Shown here piece after piece: positions 9,231-17,626 of a DNA stretch of 49,278 nt. Made by a program: the position numbers and the translations under genes. Where the stretch lies: assembly GCA_017434825.1 (NCBI GenBank), contig JAFSGC010000019.1, forward strand, positions 1 through 49,278, read 5' to 3'. Position 1 is the stretch's first letter. The number at the start of each line of letters is the position of its first letter. Under the pieces are notes generated by a model. That model had not been told where the DNA came from, did no database searches, and saw only the letters and a list, made by a program, of their open reading frames with translations. The stretch is from Bacilli bacterium. Lineage in GTDB: Bacteria; Bacillota_I; Bacilli_A; RF39; UBA660.

Positions 9231-10043
9231 TTAAAATCTTATATTACTATCATATTGTGCATTATATAAATCTTCGAATCTTCCTTTTCGTGAAATAATC
9301 ATCGTAGATATTAAACCTACTAAGAATAAAACAACAGATACAATTTGAGCTACCTTAAAACCGCCTAACATTAATGAATCCGTTCTTAAACTTTCAATAA
9401 AGAATCTAATAACAGAATAATACATTAAATAAATACTAGTTAACGTACCAATTTTAACATACTTAAATCTACGAATTATTATGATAACAATAAAACCAAT
9501 TAAGCAAGCTATTGATTCATATAAAAATGTTGGTTCATAATAAATCCCTGAAATATTCATTCCTTCAATAATAAATTCAGGCAAATGTAAACTTTGTAAA
9601 TGAGCTAAACTAGTTGCAGGACCATGGGCTTCCCCATTGAAGAAATTTCCCCATCTACCAATTCCTTGAGCAAGTAACAACGCTGGAACGCATAAATCTG
9701 TCACTCTTACAAATGATACATTATACTTTTTACAATATAAGAATACAGTTAATGCACCAGCTAAAATACCGCCATGAATTGCTAGGCCACCTTCCCAAAT
9801 TTTAAACATTGCCATAAGGTCACCCTTATATAAGCTATAATTAAAAATTACATAGTATATTCTTGCACCAATTATTCCAAAAATAATTGCCCAGAAAGCC
9901 ATATTAAATAAGAAGTCTTTATTGATTCCAAACCTTTTTCCTTCTTTCATAACTAGGCCAATACCCAATAGTACACCTACTAAGATTAAAGCGGTATACC
10001 ATCTTAAACTGAAATTTCCAATTTCAAAAATATATGGATTCAT
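9231..10043 (-). CDS. lgt: Prolipoprotein diacylglyceryl transferase
   Basis: A 270-residue polytopic membrane enzyme that moves diacylglycerol from phosphatidylglycerol to the lipobox cysteine of prelipoproteins. The signature GRWGNFFNGEAHG lies at 129-141 and the essential HGG at 90-92, with about seven hydrophobic segments. Likely substrates in this window are the GH25 protein at 41434 and the rhodanese at 46037. It sits between uvrA and trxB; in Bacillus hprK normally precedes lgt, but it is absent here. A GGGGATGATGAT ribosome site precedes the ATG. Confidence 0.95.
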   Translation of the reverse strand: MNPYIFEIGNFSLRWYTALILVGVLLGIGLVMKEGKRFGINKDFLFNMAFWAIIFGIIGARIYYVIFNYSLYKGDLMAMFKIWEGGLAIHGGILAGALTVFLYCKKYNVSFVRVTDLCVPALLLAQGIGRWGNFFNGEAHGPATSLAHLQSLHLPEFIIEGMNISGIYYEPTFLYESIACLIGFIVIIIIRRFKYVKIGTLTSIYLMYYSVIRFFIESLRTDSLMLGGFKVAQIVSVVLFLVGLISTMIISRKGRFEDLYNAQYDSNIRF

Positions 10044-10061
10044 ATCATCATCCCCATTTTA

Positions 10062-12860
10062 TTATAGCATCTTTTTAAGATACATACCAGTATATGACTT
10101 AGATACTTTAGCCACTTCTTCTGGAGTACCTGTAGCTACAATTTTCCCTCCAAGGTTACCGCCTTCAGGACCTAAATCAATAATATGATCTGCTACTTTT
10201 ATAACATCTAAATTATGCTCAATAACGATTACGGTATCACCATTATCTACTATTCTATTTAATATCACTAATAACTTCTTAATATCATCAGTATGTAATC
10301 CAGTTGTAGGTTCATCTAAGATAAATACACTCTTTCCAGTTGCTTTCTTTTGGAGTTCTTTAGCTAGTTTCACTCTACCAGCTTCCCCACCAGAAAGTGT
10401 TGTAGCATTTTGACCTAGTTTAACATATGAAAGGCCTACATCATCCATTACTTTCAATTTATTATATATTTTAGGAACATTAGCAAAAAATTCTAAAGCT
10501 TCACTAACACGCATTTCTAAAACATCAGATATGTTTTTACCTTTATATTTAATTTCTAAAGTTTCTTTATTATATCTTTTTCCATTACAAACATCACAAG
10601 GTACATAAACATCTGGTAAGAAATGCATTTCAATTTTCTTTACTCCATCTCCCCAACAAGCTTCACAACGTCCGCCTTTTACATTGAATGAGAATTTACT
10701 TTTATCATAACCTTTAATTTTGGCTTCTTTGGTTTCTGTAAATAAATCTCTAATATCGTCAAAGACGCCAACATATGTCGCAGGATTACTTCGTGGTGTT
10801 CTACCAATTGCATCTTGAGTAATCATAACTACTTTATCAACATTATCTATACCCTCGATTGATTTGCACTTTCCTGGATTAACCTTTGATCTATAAACTG
10901 CTATTTGCAAATTTTTATATAATATTTCGTTAATTAAAGTGGATTTTCCACTTCCTGATACCCCAGTAACTGCTACAAATTTACCTAAAGGAATATCAAC
11001 ATCAATTTTCTTAAGATTATTCTCTTGAGCTCCCAAAATTTTAATTAGTTTTCCATTCCCTTTTCTTCTTTCTTTAGGAACTTCAATCTTTTCTTTTCCT
11101 GCTAAATATCTTCCTGTTAAACTTTCTTCATTATTCATAACTTCTTCTGGGGTTCCATGTGCAACAATCTTTCCACCATTATCACCGGCGCCAGGGCCAA
11201 TATCAACAAGGTAATCACTTTGCAACATTGTATCAGTATCGTGTTCCACAACTACTAAAGTATTTCCTAAATCACGCATTTCCTTTAATGAATCAATTAA
11301 TCTTTGATTATCTCTTTGATGAAGTCCAATCGATGGTTCGTCTAATACATATAATACCCCTGAAAGTTTACTTCCAATTTGAGTGGCTAGTCTAATTCTT
11401 TGGGCTTCACCACCAGATAAAGTTGCCGCAGTTCTATTGAGCGATAAATATGAAAGGCCAACATTTTTTAAGAAATCTAATCTCGATATTATCTCTTTTA
11501 AAATTAAATCACTTATATTTTCCTCTTCTTTAGAAAGTTTTAAATTTTCTAAAAAGTCTTTTAATTCCGCAATATTAAAGCAAGTCATATCATAGATATT
11601 TTTCTTATTAATATAAATGGATAATACCGATGATTGAAGTCTTGTTCCTTTACATACATCACATGTACTTTCAACCATGTAACTAGATAACCATTCTCTT
11701 ATCCAAGAAGAAGTTGTTTCAATATATCTTCTTTCTAAGATATTAATTATTCCTTCATAATAATCTTTAACATATCTTGTATTTCCATTCTTAGACACAT
11801 ATTTAAAATCAATTTTTTCTTTTGTACCATAGAAAATAATATCTAATTTTTCTCTTGGAATATTCTTTACCGGAGTATCCATATCAATATCATAATATTC
11901 ACATACTGTACGTAACGATGTTGAATAAATGTTATTTTCGGCATTAATAACTAGTAAAGCCCCTTTATTTAAACTACGTTCTTTATCCGGCATAATTAAA
12001 TCTTCACTAATTTTAAGTTTAGTTCCAATACCCTTACACTCTTCACAAGCACCATATGGGGAATTAAATGAAAATAAACGAGGTTCAAGTTCCGGTATTG
12101 AATAATTACAATTTACACAAGCATACTTTTCGCTCATGATAATTTCTTCTTCATCGACGATGATTAATACTTTACCGTTAGCCATCTTACAAGATGTTTC
12201 AATGTCTTCGAAAATACGGCTTCTCTCTTCTAAAGAAACAGTTAATTTATCAATAACTATATCAATGTTATCTTTAATATTTTTTTCTAGTTCAATCTCA
12301 TCATATACACTATAAATTGTTCCATTAACTCTTAGTTTAGAGAAACCACTTTTCTTAAACTCTTCGATTTCATCTTTATGAGTTCCTTTTTCGCCATGTA
12401 TAACAGGTGATAAAATTAATATTTTTTTACCTTCGAATTCCATTACTTTGTTAGTCATTTCTTCGATTGATTGATTCTTAATTGGTATTTTATGTTTAGG
12501 ACAATAAGGAACTCCAATACGAGCAAATAACAAACGTAAATAATCATAGATTTCTGTTATTGTTCCTACTGTTGAACGTGGATTTTTATTCGTAGACTTT
12601 TGGTCAATTGAAATTGAGGGTGATAAGCCTTCGATTGAATCTACATCTGGTTTATCTACATTTCCAATAAATTGTCTAGCATATGCCGATAAACTTTCAA
12701 CATATCTTCTTTGCCCTTCAGCATAAATAGTATCAAATGCCAAACTACTTTTACCACTTCCTGAAACACCCGTCATAACAACAAGTTTATTCTTTGGTAT
12801 TGTGATATCTATATTTTTTAGATTATTCTCTCTTGCACCTTTAACAATTATTTTATCCAT
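10062..12860 (-). CDS. uvrA: UvrABC excinuclease subunit A
   Basis: A 932-residue damage-recognition ATPase of nucleotide excision repair. It carries two ABC modules: Walker A GVSGSGKSS near the N-terminus and GVSGSGKST in the second half, and signature motifs LSGGEAQRIRL and LSGGEAGRVKL. CxxC zinc modules (CVNC...CEEC and CEAC...CDVC) are present. Length and order are typical. It leads the operon to lgt and trxB. uvrB, commonly adjacent, is not in the window. Ribosome site: AAAGGAAGATGTAAT. Confidence 0.98.
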   Translation of the reverse strand: MDKIIVKGARENNLKNIDITIPKNKLVVMTGVSGSGKSSLAFDTIYAEGQRRYVESLSAYARQFIGNVDKPDVDSIEGLSPSISIDQKSTNKNPRSTVGTITEIYDYLRLLFARIGVPYCPKHKIPIKNQSIEEMTNKVMEFEGKKILILSPVIHGEKGTHKDEIEEFKKSGFSKLRVNGTIYSVYDEIELEKNIKDNIDIVIDKLTVSLEERSRIFEDIETSCKMANGKVLIIVDEEEIIMSEKYACVNCNYSIPELEPRLFSFNSPYGACEECKGIGTKLKISEDLIMPDKERSLNKGALLVINAENNIYSTSLRTVCEYYDIDMDTPVKNIPREKLDIIFYGTKEKIDFKYVSKNGNTRYVKDYYEGIINILERRYIETTSSWIREWLSSYMVESTCDVCKGTRLQSSVLSIYINKKNIYDMTCFNIAELKDFLENLKLSKEEENISDLILKEIISRLDFLKNVGLSYLSLNRTAATLSGGEAQRIRLATQIGSKLSGVLYVLDEPSIGLHQRDNQRLIDSLKEMRDLGNTLVVVEHDTDTMLQSDYLVDIGPGAGDNGGKIVAHGTPEEVMNNEESLTGRYLAGKEKIEVPKERRKGNGKLIKILGAQENNLKKIDVDIPLGKFVAVTGVSGSGKSTLINEILYKNLQIAVYRSKVNPGKCKSIEGIDNVDKVVMITQDAIGRTPRSNPATYVGVFDDIRDLFTETKEAKIKGYDKSKFSFNVKGGRCEACWGDGVKKIEMHFLPDVYVPCDVCNGKRYNKETLEIKYKGKNISDVLEMRVSEALEFFANVPKIYNKLKVMDDVGLSYVKLGQNATTLSGGEAGRVKLAKELQKKATGKSVFILDEPTTGLHTDDIKKLLVILNRIVDNGDTVIVIEHNLDVIKVADHIIDLGPEGGNLGGKIVATGTPEEVAKVSKSYTGMYLKKML

Positions 12861-12884
12861 ATTACATCTTCCTTTGCTTTTTTT

Positions 12885-12893
12885 ATTTTACCA
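12885..12893 (-). promoter_or_regulatory. TG-extended -10 box of uvrA operon
   Basis: TGGTAAAAT on the minus strand, 25 bp before the uvrA ATG and just past the upstream terminator. No convincing -35 is seen. Confidence 0.45.
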
Positions 12894-12898
12894 TATAA

Positions 12899-12926
12899 AT
12901 TAAAAAAGATGCTTTTAAAAGCATCT
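12899..12926 (-). terminator. Terminator of the second VirB2-like gene
   Basis: A perfect 20-base palindrome AGATGCTTTT/AAAAGCATCT (12907-12926) is followed on the minus strand by a T run. The stop codon of the gene (12925-12927) overlaps the stem. It marks the downstream end of the pilus locus. Confidence 0.8.
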
Positions 12927-13287
12927 AATCCATTGCAATTACTTTACTTTGACAAAAATCCCCTTTTGGATTTGAGATACACTTTTGACATACGTTGTAA
13001 TCACTTTTTAATTCTCCGAATCCATTTACTATACCAAACATCGTAGTTATTATTGTTGGTAAGAAAAAGATTACTACTGCCGTTAAAAATTTTTTAATAA
13101 TACTATTAAAGCCATTTTTCATGTCTTTTTCATCTGTAGATATTACTGCTTTTCCTAACGTTATAATTCCTATACAGATTAACGCTACTGGAACTAAGAT
13201 TTTTACAATCAATAATATGTTACCTACCACTTGCCAAAACACTGCAGTTTGAGCACAAAAACCAGCTTCTGTTCCGAATGTTTCCAT
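12925..13287 (-). CDS. VirB2/TrbC-like two-helix membrane protein (copy 2)
   Basis: A 120-residue protein with two long hydrophobic segments (about 17-47 and 65-90) joined by a charged loop, STDEKDMKNG. Short exposed ends carry cysteines: Cys12 at the N-terminus and a CxKCIxNPxxxxC tail. It is a clear paralogue of the next gene upstream (13354). Two helices around a short charged loop resemble VirB2/TrbC and T4SS_pilin-type subunits, but no signal peptide is visible and the link is by architecture only. It has its own extended -10 and terminator. A structural or membrane-anchoring role in the pilus is inferred from its position. Confidence 0.7.
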   Translation of the reverse strand: METFGTEAGFCAQTAVFWQVVGNILLIVKILVPVALICIGIITLGKAVISTDEKDMKNGFNSIIKKFLTAVVIFFLPTIITTMFGIVNGFGELKSDYNVCQKCISNPKGDFCQSKVIAMD

Positions 13288-13310
13288 AATATCCCCTCCA
13301 CATGGGGTTT

Positions 13311-13319
13311 ATTATATCA
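13311..13319 (-). promoter_or_regulatory. TG-extended -10 box of second VirB2-like gene
   Basis: TGATATAAT on the minus strand directly after the terminator of the upstream paralogue. The predicted start of transcription falls near CCCC (13304-13307), which can pair with GGGG (13293-13296) of the ribosome site. Confidence 0.5.
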
Positions 13320-13323
13320 TATG

Positions 13324-13358
13324 CAAAAAAAAATAACTAGTATAAGTTACTAGTTATT
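13324..13358 (-). terminator. Terminator of first VirB2-like gene
   Basis: An 11-bp stem (13332-13342 with 13348-13358), loop TAAGT reading on plus, is followed on the minus strand by a T run. The stop codon (13354-13356) lies inside the stem. Confidence 0.85.
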
Positions 13359-13722
13359 TTGTAGTTGCATTTACAGCATTCTTACAAGTTCCGTTTGTAG
13401 GATTTGTGATACATTTAACACAAATTTCATAGTCAGATTTAATATCACCAAAACCATTAACAATTGTGAATAATGCAGATATAATTGTTGGAATAAAGAA
13501 AATTGCTACAGCTGCAATAAATTTCTTAATAATTGAATTAACTGCAGTTTTAATTTCTTTATCGTCAGCTGCAATAACAGCCTTTCCTAATGCAATAACA
13601 CCTAATACAATTAGAATACTTGGAATTAATATTTTTAATACTAATACAACATATCCAATAAATTGAAATACTACAGATGTATTGTAGCAGAATCCTTGTG
13701 ATCCACCAAAGTCTAAAAACAT
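13354..13722 (-). CDS. VirB2/TrbC-like two-helix membrane protein (copy 1)
   Basis: A 122-residue paralogue of the 12925 product. The shared features are FC near residue 11, a first hydrophobic segment (about 18-48), the loop GKAVIAADDKEIK, a second hydrophobic segment with FFIPTII, NGFGDIKSDYE, and the CxKCITNP...C tail. All four cysteines line up with the sister protein, suggesting a disulfide between exposed ends. It has a near-consensus promoter (TTGACA, 17 bp, TAAAAT), a good ribosome site AAAGGAG and its own terminator, as expected for an abundant subunit. VirB2/TrbC kinship is by architecture; function is unproven. Confidence 0.72.
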   Translation of the reverse strand: MFLDFGGSQGFCYNTSVVFQFIGYVVLVLKILIPSILIVLGVIALGKAVIAADDKEIKTAVNSIIKKFIAAVAIFFIPTIISALFTIVNGFGDIKSDYEICVKCITNPTNGTCKNAVNATTK

Positions 13723-13746
13723 AATAACACTCCTTTAACTACCCAT

Positions 13747-13775
13747 ATTTTATATAATTTTCTTTTTTATGTCAA
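13747..13775 (-). promoter_or_regulatory. Strong promoter of VirB2-like pair
   Basis: TTGACA (13775-13770) and TAAAAT (13752-13747) on the minus strand are exactly 17 bp apart, the best match to consensus inside the pilus locus. Confidence 0.75.
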
Positions 13776-13809
13776 TAGATTGACTATATTTTTACAGGTT
13801 TTACCCGCC

Positions 13810-14802
13810 TTATCCAAATAGCCCAAATCCACGGCCTTTATCATTATCACTGAATCTAGTAAATCCTAAAGCAAGTAAGAAATCCTTAATTACTTTTATG
13901 TTATCTAGTTTATCGTCAATGTTTGGAATATTAAAGAACACTTTACTTCCTGATTCTCTTTCAAAATCAGATACATCTGATGAAGAAAGAACACTACGAT
14001 TCAAAACTAACTTTTTATTTTTCATTCTTTCAAATACTCGATTATCTTGTCTAATTAATCTATTTAATTGAATTAATCCTGGTTCTATTAAATAGATAAC
14101 ATCAGTACAATATTGTTCTACATCGGTACTACCCATATCTATTAAAATTATTTCCATATCTGAATAACGATTTAAATAGTTCTTAATTTCAATTGATGTA
14201 GAATTATCTAAGTCACTATCATTAAAATAAACAAAATCTCGTTTTTCAATTTCTACAGCTTTTACTTTATATAAACTTTCAATATGTTTTTTTAGTAAAT
14301 AAGTTAATGTCGTAGAACCTGCATGATCAGTTAAATTTCTTATACCAATTATCCTTTGACCAATAAAACTTTGATTTTGTGCAATTCTTCTGTCATTCAT
14401 TCGAATGTCTTCTTCAGTCATATTTAACTGATGGAAACTAGCAACATCCTTATAAGAATTTGGGTTATCCATTAAAAATGTGATAGCATCTAAATTCTTT
14501 GTAAAATTATAAATTCCCATCGATACTAGTTGTGATAGATATACAGCAGAATTTACTCTTGGAGAATCATCAAGAAGCAAAATTACTTTATTCATATCTA
14601 AGGCAACAGATAATTTTTGGATTGTATTTATATCTTCATAATTTTCTAATGCAGTAATATCTAAAATCATCTTATTAAAAAAGAAATTTTTAAATTGAAC
14701 TGCTAAATCGTCAATAGAAAATACTCCATTTATATTTTTAATTACATCAATATTTAAATTTGATAATAAAGTTTGATATTTATTTGATACAATTACATTC
14801 AT
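13810..14802 (-). CDS. tadZ: TadZ/CpaE-like pilus localisation protein with altered P-loop
   Basis: A 330-residue protein. Residues 1 to about 115 look like an atypical receiver domain, and residues from about 150 on like a MinD/ParA-type ATPase. TadZ/CpaE proteins place the pilus machine at a cell site. The expected deviant Walker A KGGxGKT is replaced by RNLTDHAGSTTLTYLL (about 155-170), with neither lysine; the following helix and the IILIDMGS strand (Walker B position) are retained. Some TadZ proteins are known to have atypical Walker A motifs. The C-terminal GFTRFSDNDKGRG is poorly ordered. It follows the pilin-like genes by 16 bp, ribosome site AGAAGGAG. Confidence 0.75.
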   Translation of the reverse strand: MNVIVSNKYQTLLSNLNIDVIKNINGVFSIDDLAVQFKNFFFNKMILDITALENYEDINTIQKLSVALDMNKVILLLDDSPRVNSAVYLSQLVSMGIYNFTKNLDAITFLMDNPNSYKDVASFHQLNMTEEDIRMNDRRIAQNQSFIGQRIIGIRNLTDHAGSTTLTYLLKKHIESLYKVKAVEIEKRDFVYFNDSDLDNSTSIEIKNYLNRYSDMEIILIDMGSTDVEQYCTDVIYLIEPGLIQLNRLIRQDNRVFERMKNKKLVLNRSVLSSSDVSDFERESGSKVFFNIPNIDDKLDNIKVIKDFLLALGFTRFSDNDKGRGFGLFG

Positions 14803-14818
14803 TTTTATTTCTCCTTCT

Positions 14819-15310
14819 TTATGAATATAGTGCTTTTGTTTCTCCCACAGATTTAAAAATCAACACATTACGTAAAACCGGTAAATCTAATTTATAAAAT
14901 ACAATTACTTGATAATAATAGCTTTTTGTTACGCCATTATCTTTCGTTCCAGCTGTTTTAGTAATACAAAATGCAGCTTGACCACTTGTCTTTTGTCCAC
15001 TTCTAGTATATCCTTGAACTTCACCTTCAGAATGTGATAATACTGGACAATTACCAGTTTGACGATATGATAAATGATTAATGGCATCAACGATTTCTTG
15101 AATTACTATTCCATCACCAGTAAGATTGCCAGATACAGGAACCTCATCTTGTAAGTCTAATCCACCATTACGCTCAATAATAGATACAATTTCATCCTTA
15201 ATAGCATAGGAATTTGATCTGTTCATTGTAAGTGCCATAATACCTGAAAATATAAATATCATAAACACAACAATAACAAATATTTGTGTAGAACCAATAC
15301 TTTCCTTCAT
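14819..15310 (-). CDS. Pilin-like/TadE-like protein
   Basis: A 163-residue protein with one hydrophobic helix at about 9-29 straight after a short MKESIGSTQ leader, followed by an exported-looking domain with two cysteines (about 88 and 115) and Gly/Ser-rich segments. The layout is that of a minor pilin or TadE-like pseudopilin. It starts 5 bp after the 84-residue pilin-like gene and shares the MKE[AS] N-terminus with three other small subunits of the locus. No clear type III prepilin cleavage site (G/A followed by E at +5) is seen. Confidence 0.65.
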   Translation of the reverse strand: MKESIGSTQIFVIVVFMIFIFSGIMALTMNRSNSYAIKDEIVSIIERNGGLDLQDEVPVSGNLTGDGIVIQEIVDAINHLSYRQTGNCPVLSHSEGEVQGYTRSGQKTSGQAAFCITKTAGTKDNGVTKSYYYQVIVFYKLDLPVLRNVLIFKSVGETKALYS

Positions 15311-15315
15311 ACTAT

Positions 15316-15570
15316 CTATCCTTTATAATTACACATAAAAGTGCTAGACTTACAAACAACTTGATTACTAGCATCAACCTCGGGAATACAACATTTTACT
15401 TTACCATTTGCATCAGGGCTTGTACCACATAACGCTTTCTCACATGAAGTTTGTGATGAAAAATTATTTTCGAGTAATGGCCATATTGTAAAGTAAAAAA
15501 AGGCTACTAAAATAGCCACACTAACCGTTACAACTAATAAATTTGATAATTCACCTGTAGCTTCCTTCAT
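15316..15570 (-). CDS. Small pilin-like subunit, Cys-rich
   Basis: An 84-residue protein: MKEATGELS leader, a hydrophobic helix (about 10-31), then a short hydrophilic tail with seven cysteines including CC. Its first nine residues are identical to those of the 81-residue neighbour, which points to a common recognition or processing signal. Size and layout fit Flp-type pilins, although Flp pilins usually lack so many cysteines. Ribosome site AAAAGGTG. It is probably co-transcribed from the strong promoter at 15885-15913. Confidence 0.65.
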   Translation of the reverse strand: MKEATGELSNLLVVTVSVAILVAFFYFTIWPLLENNFSSQTSCEKALCGTSPDANGKVKCCIPEVDASNQVVCKSSTFMCNYKG

Positions 15571-15609
15571 TTTTTCACCTTTTTTACTTCAATATTTTAT
15601 ATATTTTTA

Positions 15610-15855
15610 CTATGCGTTTGGATCGTCGCAGTTAACATTCTTAGTAGTAATTGTACCATTTGCGTCCACTTCATCGTATAAACATGCGCAAGTACCATTA
15701 GTACAAGTACAACCATAAGCCTCAGAACAATGCATTCTTGAAGTAATACTAGATCTTAGAGTTGGTAATAATAACCCTGTAAAAAGTGCTAAAACAGCAG
15801 CAATTGCAACAACAGCAATAACAGTAGTACTTAATTCACCAGTAGCTTCTTTCAT
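15610..15855 (-). CDS. Small pilin-like subunit, probable major pilin
   Basis: An 81-residue protein: MKEATGELS leader, an Ala/Val-rich hydrophobic helix (about 10-30), then a tail with six cysteines in CSEAYGCTCTNGTCAC spacing plus one near the end. It is first after tadC and has the strongest signals in the locus: a TTGATA-17-TATAAT promoter with TG extension and a GGAGGAG ribosome site. This favours it as the main filament subunit. The Cys-rich tail suggests disulfide-stabilised subunits. The pilin assignment is inference from size, position and layout. Confidence 0.68.
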   Translation of the reverse strand: MKEATGELSTTVIAVVAIAAVLALFTGLLLPTLRSSITSRMHCSEAYGCTCTNGTCACLYDEVDANGTITTKNVNCDDPNA

Positions 15856-15884
15856 TAATTATCTCCTCCTTATTTTATATTTTT

Positions 15885-15913
15885 ATTATAGCAAAACAAA
15901 ATTTTTTTATCAA
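15885..15913 (-). promoter_or_regulatory. Strong internal promoter for pilin-like genes
   Basis: TTGATA (15913-15908), 17 bp, TATAAT (15890-15885) with TG one base before the -10, on the minus strand. It lies in the 61 bp between tadC and the first pilin-like gene and allows the subunits to be made in excess over the machine. Confidence 0.75.
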
Positions 15914-15916
15914 CAA

Positions 15917-16708
15917 TTATAGATTCATCATTTGTAAAACCGCTAAGATAAGTACAATCATAACACCAATACCAGTTGTTATTAGCATCTTCATTGTCAT
16001 GCCTTCCATTTTTTCCAAACGATTTTTATATTTTGTTTCTCTTGCCTTTTGTTGTAAGTTTGAAATTGATTTTGAGAAAGCTAATAATTGTTCTTGCTTT
16101 CTTTCTTGGCGACCAATACTAAGACGATATAAAAGTCGCATCATTCTCATACTATCTCTAACGGGGTATGTTTTAGCAAATTCCATGTATGGATTTATTG
16201 AATCATCCCCAGAATTAATTGCATTAATTAAATCTTGCAATCCATCTCTAAATATCTCTGGAGCATCTGGAAGTGATTTTCCAATTGCAACTGGAACAGT
16301 ATAGTGTTGAATTAATATTTCTATACTCTTAAGATAATGAGGCAACATTGCATCTATTTCATTAATATGTTTTCTATAATATCCCTTAATATCCATATAA
16401 GAAATCTTATATGTAAAAAATCCGGCTCCAAATGCTACCGCAAGCATCAATGGAGAAAAATTAGATAACGTAATCAACACTACTGCAAAAATAACTATTA
16501 TTCCATTTTTTATCCTTTTATTAAATAGAATATCTGGATTTACTGAATTACCATATTTAGCTCTAACATAAAAGTCCCAATCGGATTCTTTTAGTTTTTT
16601 AAATAAGGCATCATTATCACTTACAAGCTGATTTAAACTAATTTGTTTAGTGCTAAACATTATAATAAATACTATAGCAGCAATAATGAGCATTTCATAA
16701 TATATCAT
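15917..16708 (-). CDS. tadC: TadC-like pilus platform protein
   Basis: A 263-residue integral membrane protein with hydrophobic segments at about 3-20, 70-105 (two) and 238-260, and a T2SSF-like cytoplasmic helical region between (HINEIDAMLPHYLKSIEILI through RMMRLLYRLSIGRQE). TadB and TadC form the inner-membrane platform against which the TadA ATPase works. It starts one base after the tadB stop, the conserved tadA-tadB-tadC order. Divergent in sequence, so the call leans on order and topology. Confidence 0.8.
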   Translation of the reverse strand: MIYYEMLIIAAIVFIIMFSTKQISLNQLVSDNDALFKKLKESDWDFYVRAKYGNSVNPDILFNKRIKNGIIVIFAVVLITLSNFSPLMLAVAFGAGFFTYKISYMDIKGYYRKHINEIDAMLPHYLKSIEILIQHYTVPVAIGKSLPDAPEIFRDGLQDLINAINSGDDSINPYMEFAKTYPVRDSMRMMRLLYRLSIGRQERKQEQLLAFSKSISNLQQKARETKYKNRLEKMEGMTMKMLITTGIGVMIVLILAVLQMMNL

Positions 16709-16709
16709 A

Positions 16710-17615
16710 CTATTCTACCCCCACATCTGCATTGTAGTACTTTTCACCTTTAAGTAAAAAACTAGCATTTAGTACTATTATTAAGTGTAATAAAATTTGA
16801 ACATACCACATTTCTAAAAGTTCTAAATATGTTTCAACTTGAAGCATATATTGAAGAGCTAGAATCAGGAAAAACAACGCTAAACCAAACTTAATAAATC
16901 TGCCATGGAAGTTTTTACGGTCCATTTGATCTCGGTATACACCTTCGACTAAAGCATCGATATCCATTGACATATTTTCAAGAGATTCACCAGCATCTCT
17001 TGCACCTTCTTTTGTAATTTGATAGAACAACTGATGCATATTTTTAATCATATAATATGGATACTTGGCATTAAAGTATTCAATTGATTGGTCAATAGTA
17101 CCATTTTGATAAGATAAATCAATCATCTTTTTTATATCACTAAGTACTGGATCTTCAATAATTCCAGAATCGCGTACACCCTCTAATGACTTAACAAAAC
17201 TTTGGGTAGTATTAAATTCCATTATTACGTTTGTTGCATATGTTTGTATTTGTTCAAAAATAAATTCTGAATACACTCTTTGACAACGTAGATATGCAAG
17301 ATATGGAATAAAGGATATCGCTACAACAGCATAAATAATTGCCCAAATAAAGCTATAAAAATATAAATATGCTATTCCTCCAGCAAATCCTGCAAACATA
17401 ACTATTTGTCCAAGATATTGCCGTGAATCATATTCTTGTCCTAATTCTTTTGCTTTAGCACGTACGCTTTTAAAAGAATATGGTGCATACTTTTCATAAA
17501 CAGATGAAACTTGTCCAATAAAAAACTTATGAACATTTTCACCTGGATTACGACGATATATGATAATAAATATTCCTAATGCAATAAGTATGAATAGTAA
17601 AAGTAAATCTTCCAT
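16710..17615 (-). CDS. tadB: TadB-like pilus platform protein
   Basis: A 301-residue membrane protein with an N-terminal helix (about 3-20), a pair of hydrophobic segments (about 70-105) and two C-terminal segments (about 240-290). The middle has the T2SSF-type pattern ITKEGARDAGESLENMS, where type II secretion F proteins carry their second helical bundle. It follows tadA by 11 bp and precedes tadC by one base. Confidence 0.82.
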   Translation of the reverse strand: MEDLLLLFILIALGIFIIIYRRNPGENVHKFFIGQVSSVYEKYAPYSFKSVRAKAKELGQEYDSRQYLGQIVMFAGFAGGIAYLYFYSFIWAIIYAVVAISFIPYLAYLRCQRVYSEFIFEQIQTYATNVIMEFNTTQSFVKSLEGVRDSGIIEDPVLSDIKKMIDLSYQNGTIDQSIEYFNAKYPYYMIKNMHQLFYQITKEGARDAGESLENMSMDIDALVEGVYRDQMDRKNFHGRFIKFGLALFFLILALQYMLQVETYLELLEMWYVQILLHLIIVLNASFLLKGEKYYNADVGVE

Positions 17616-17626
17616 ATCAATCCTTT

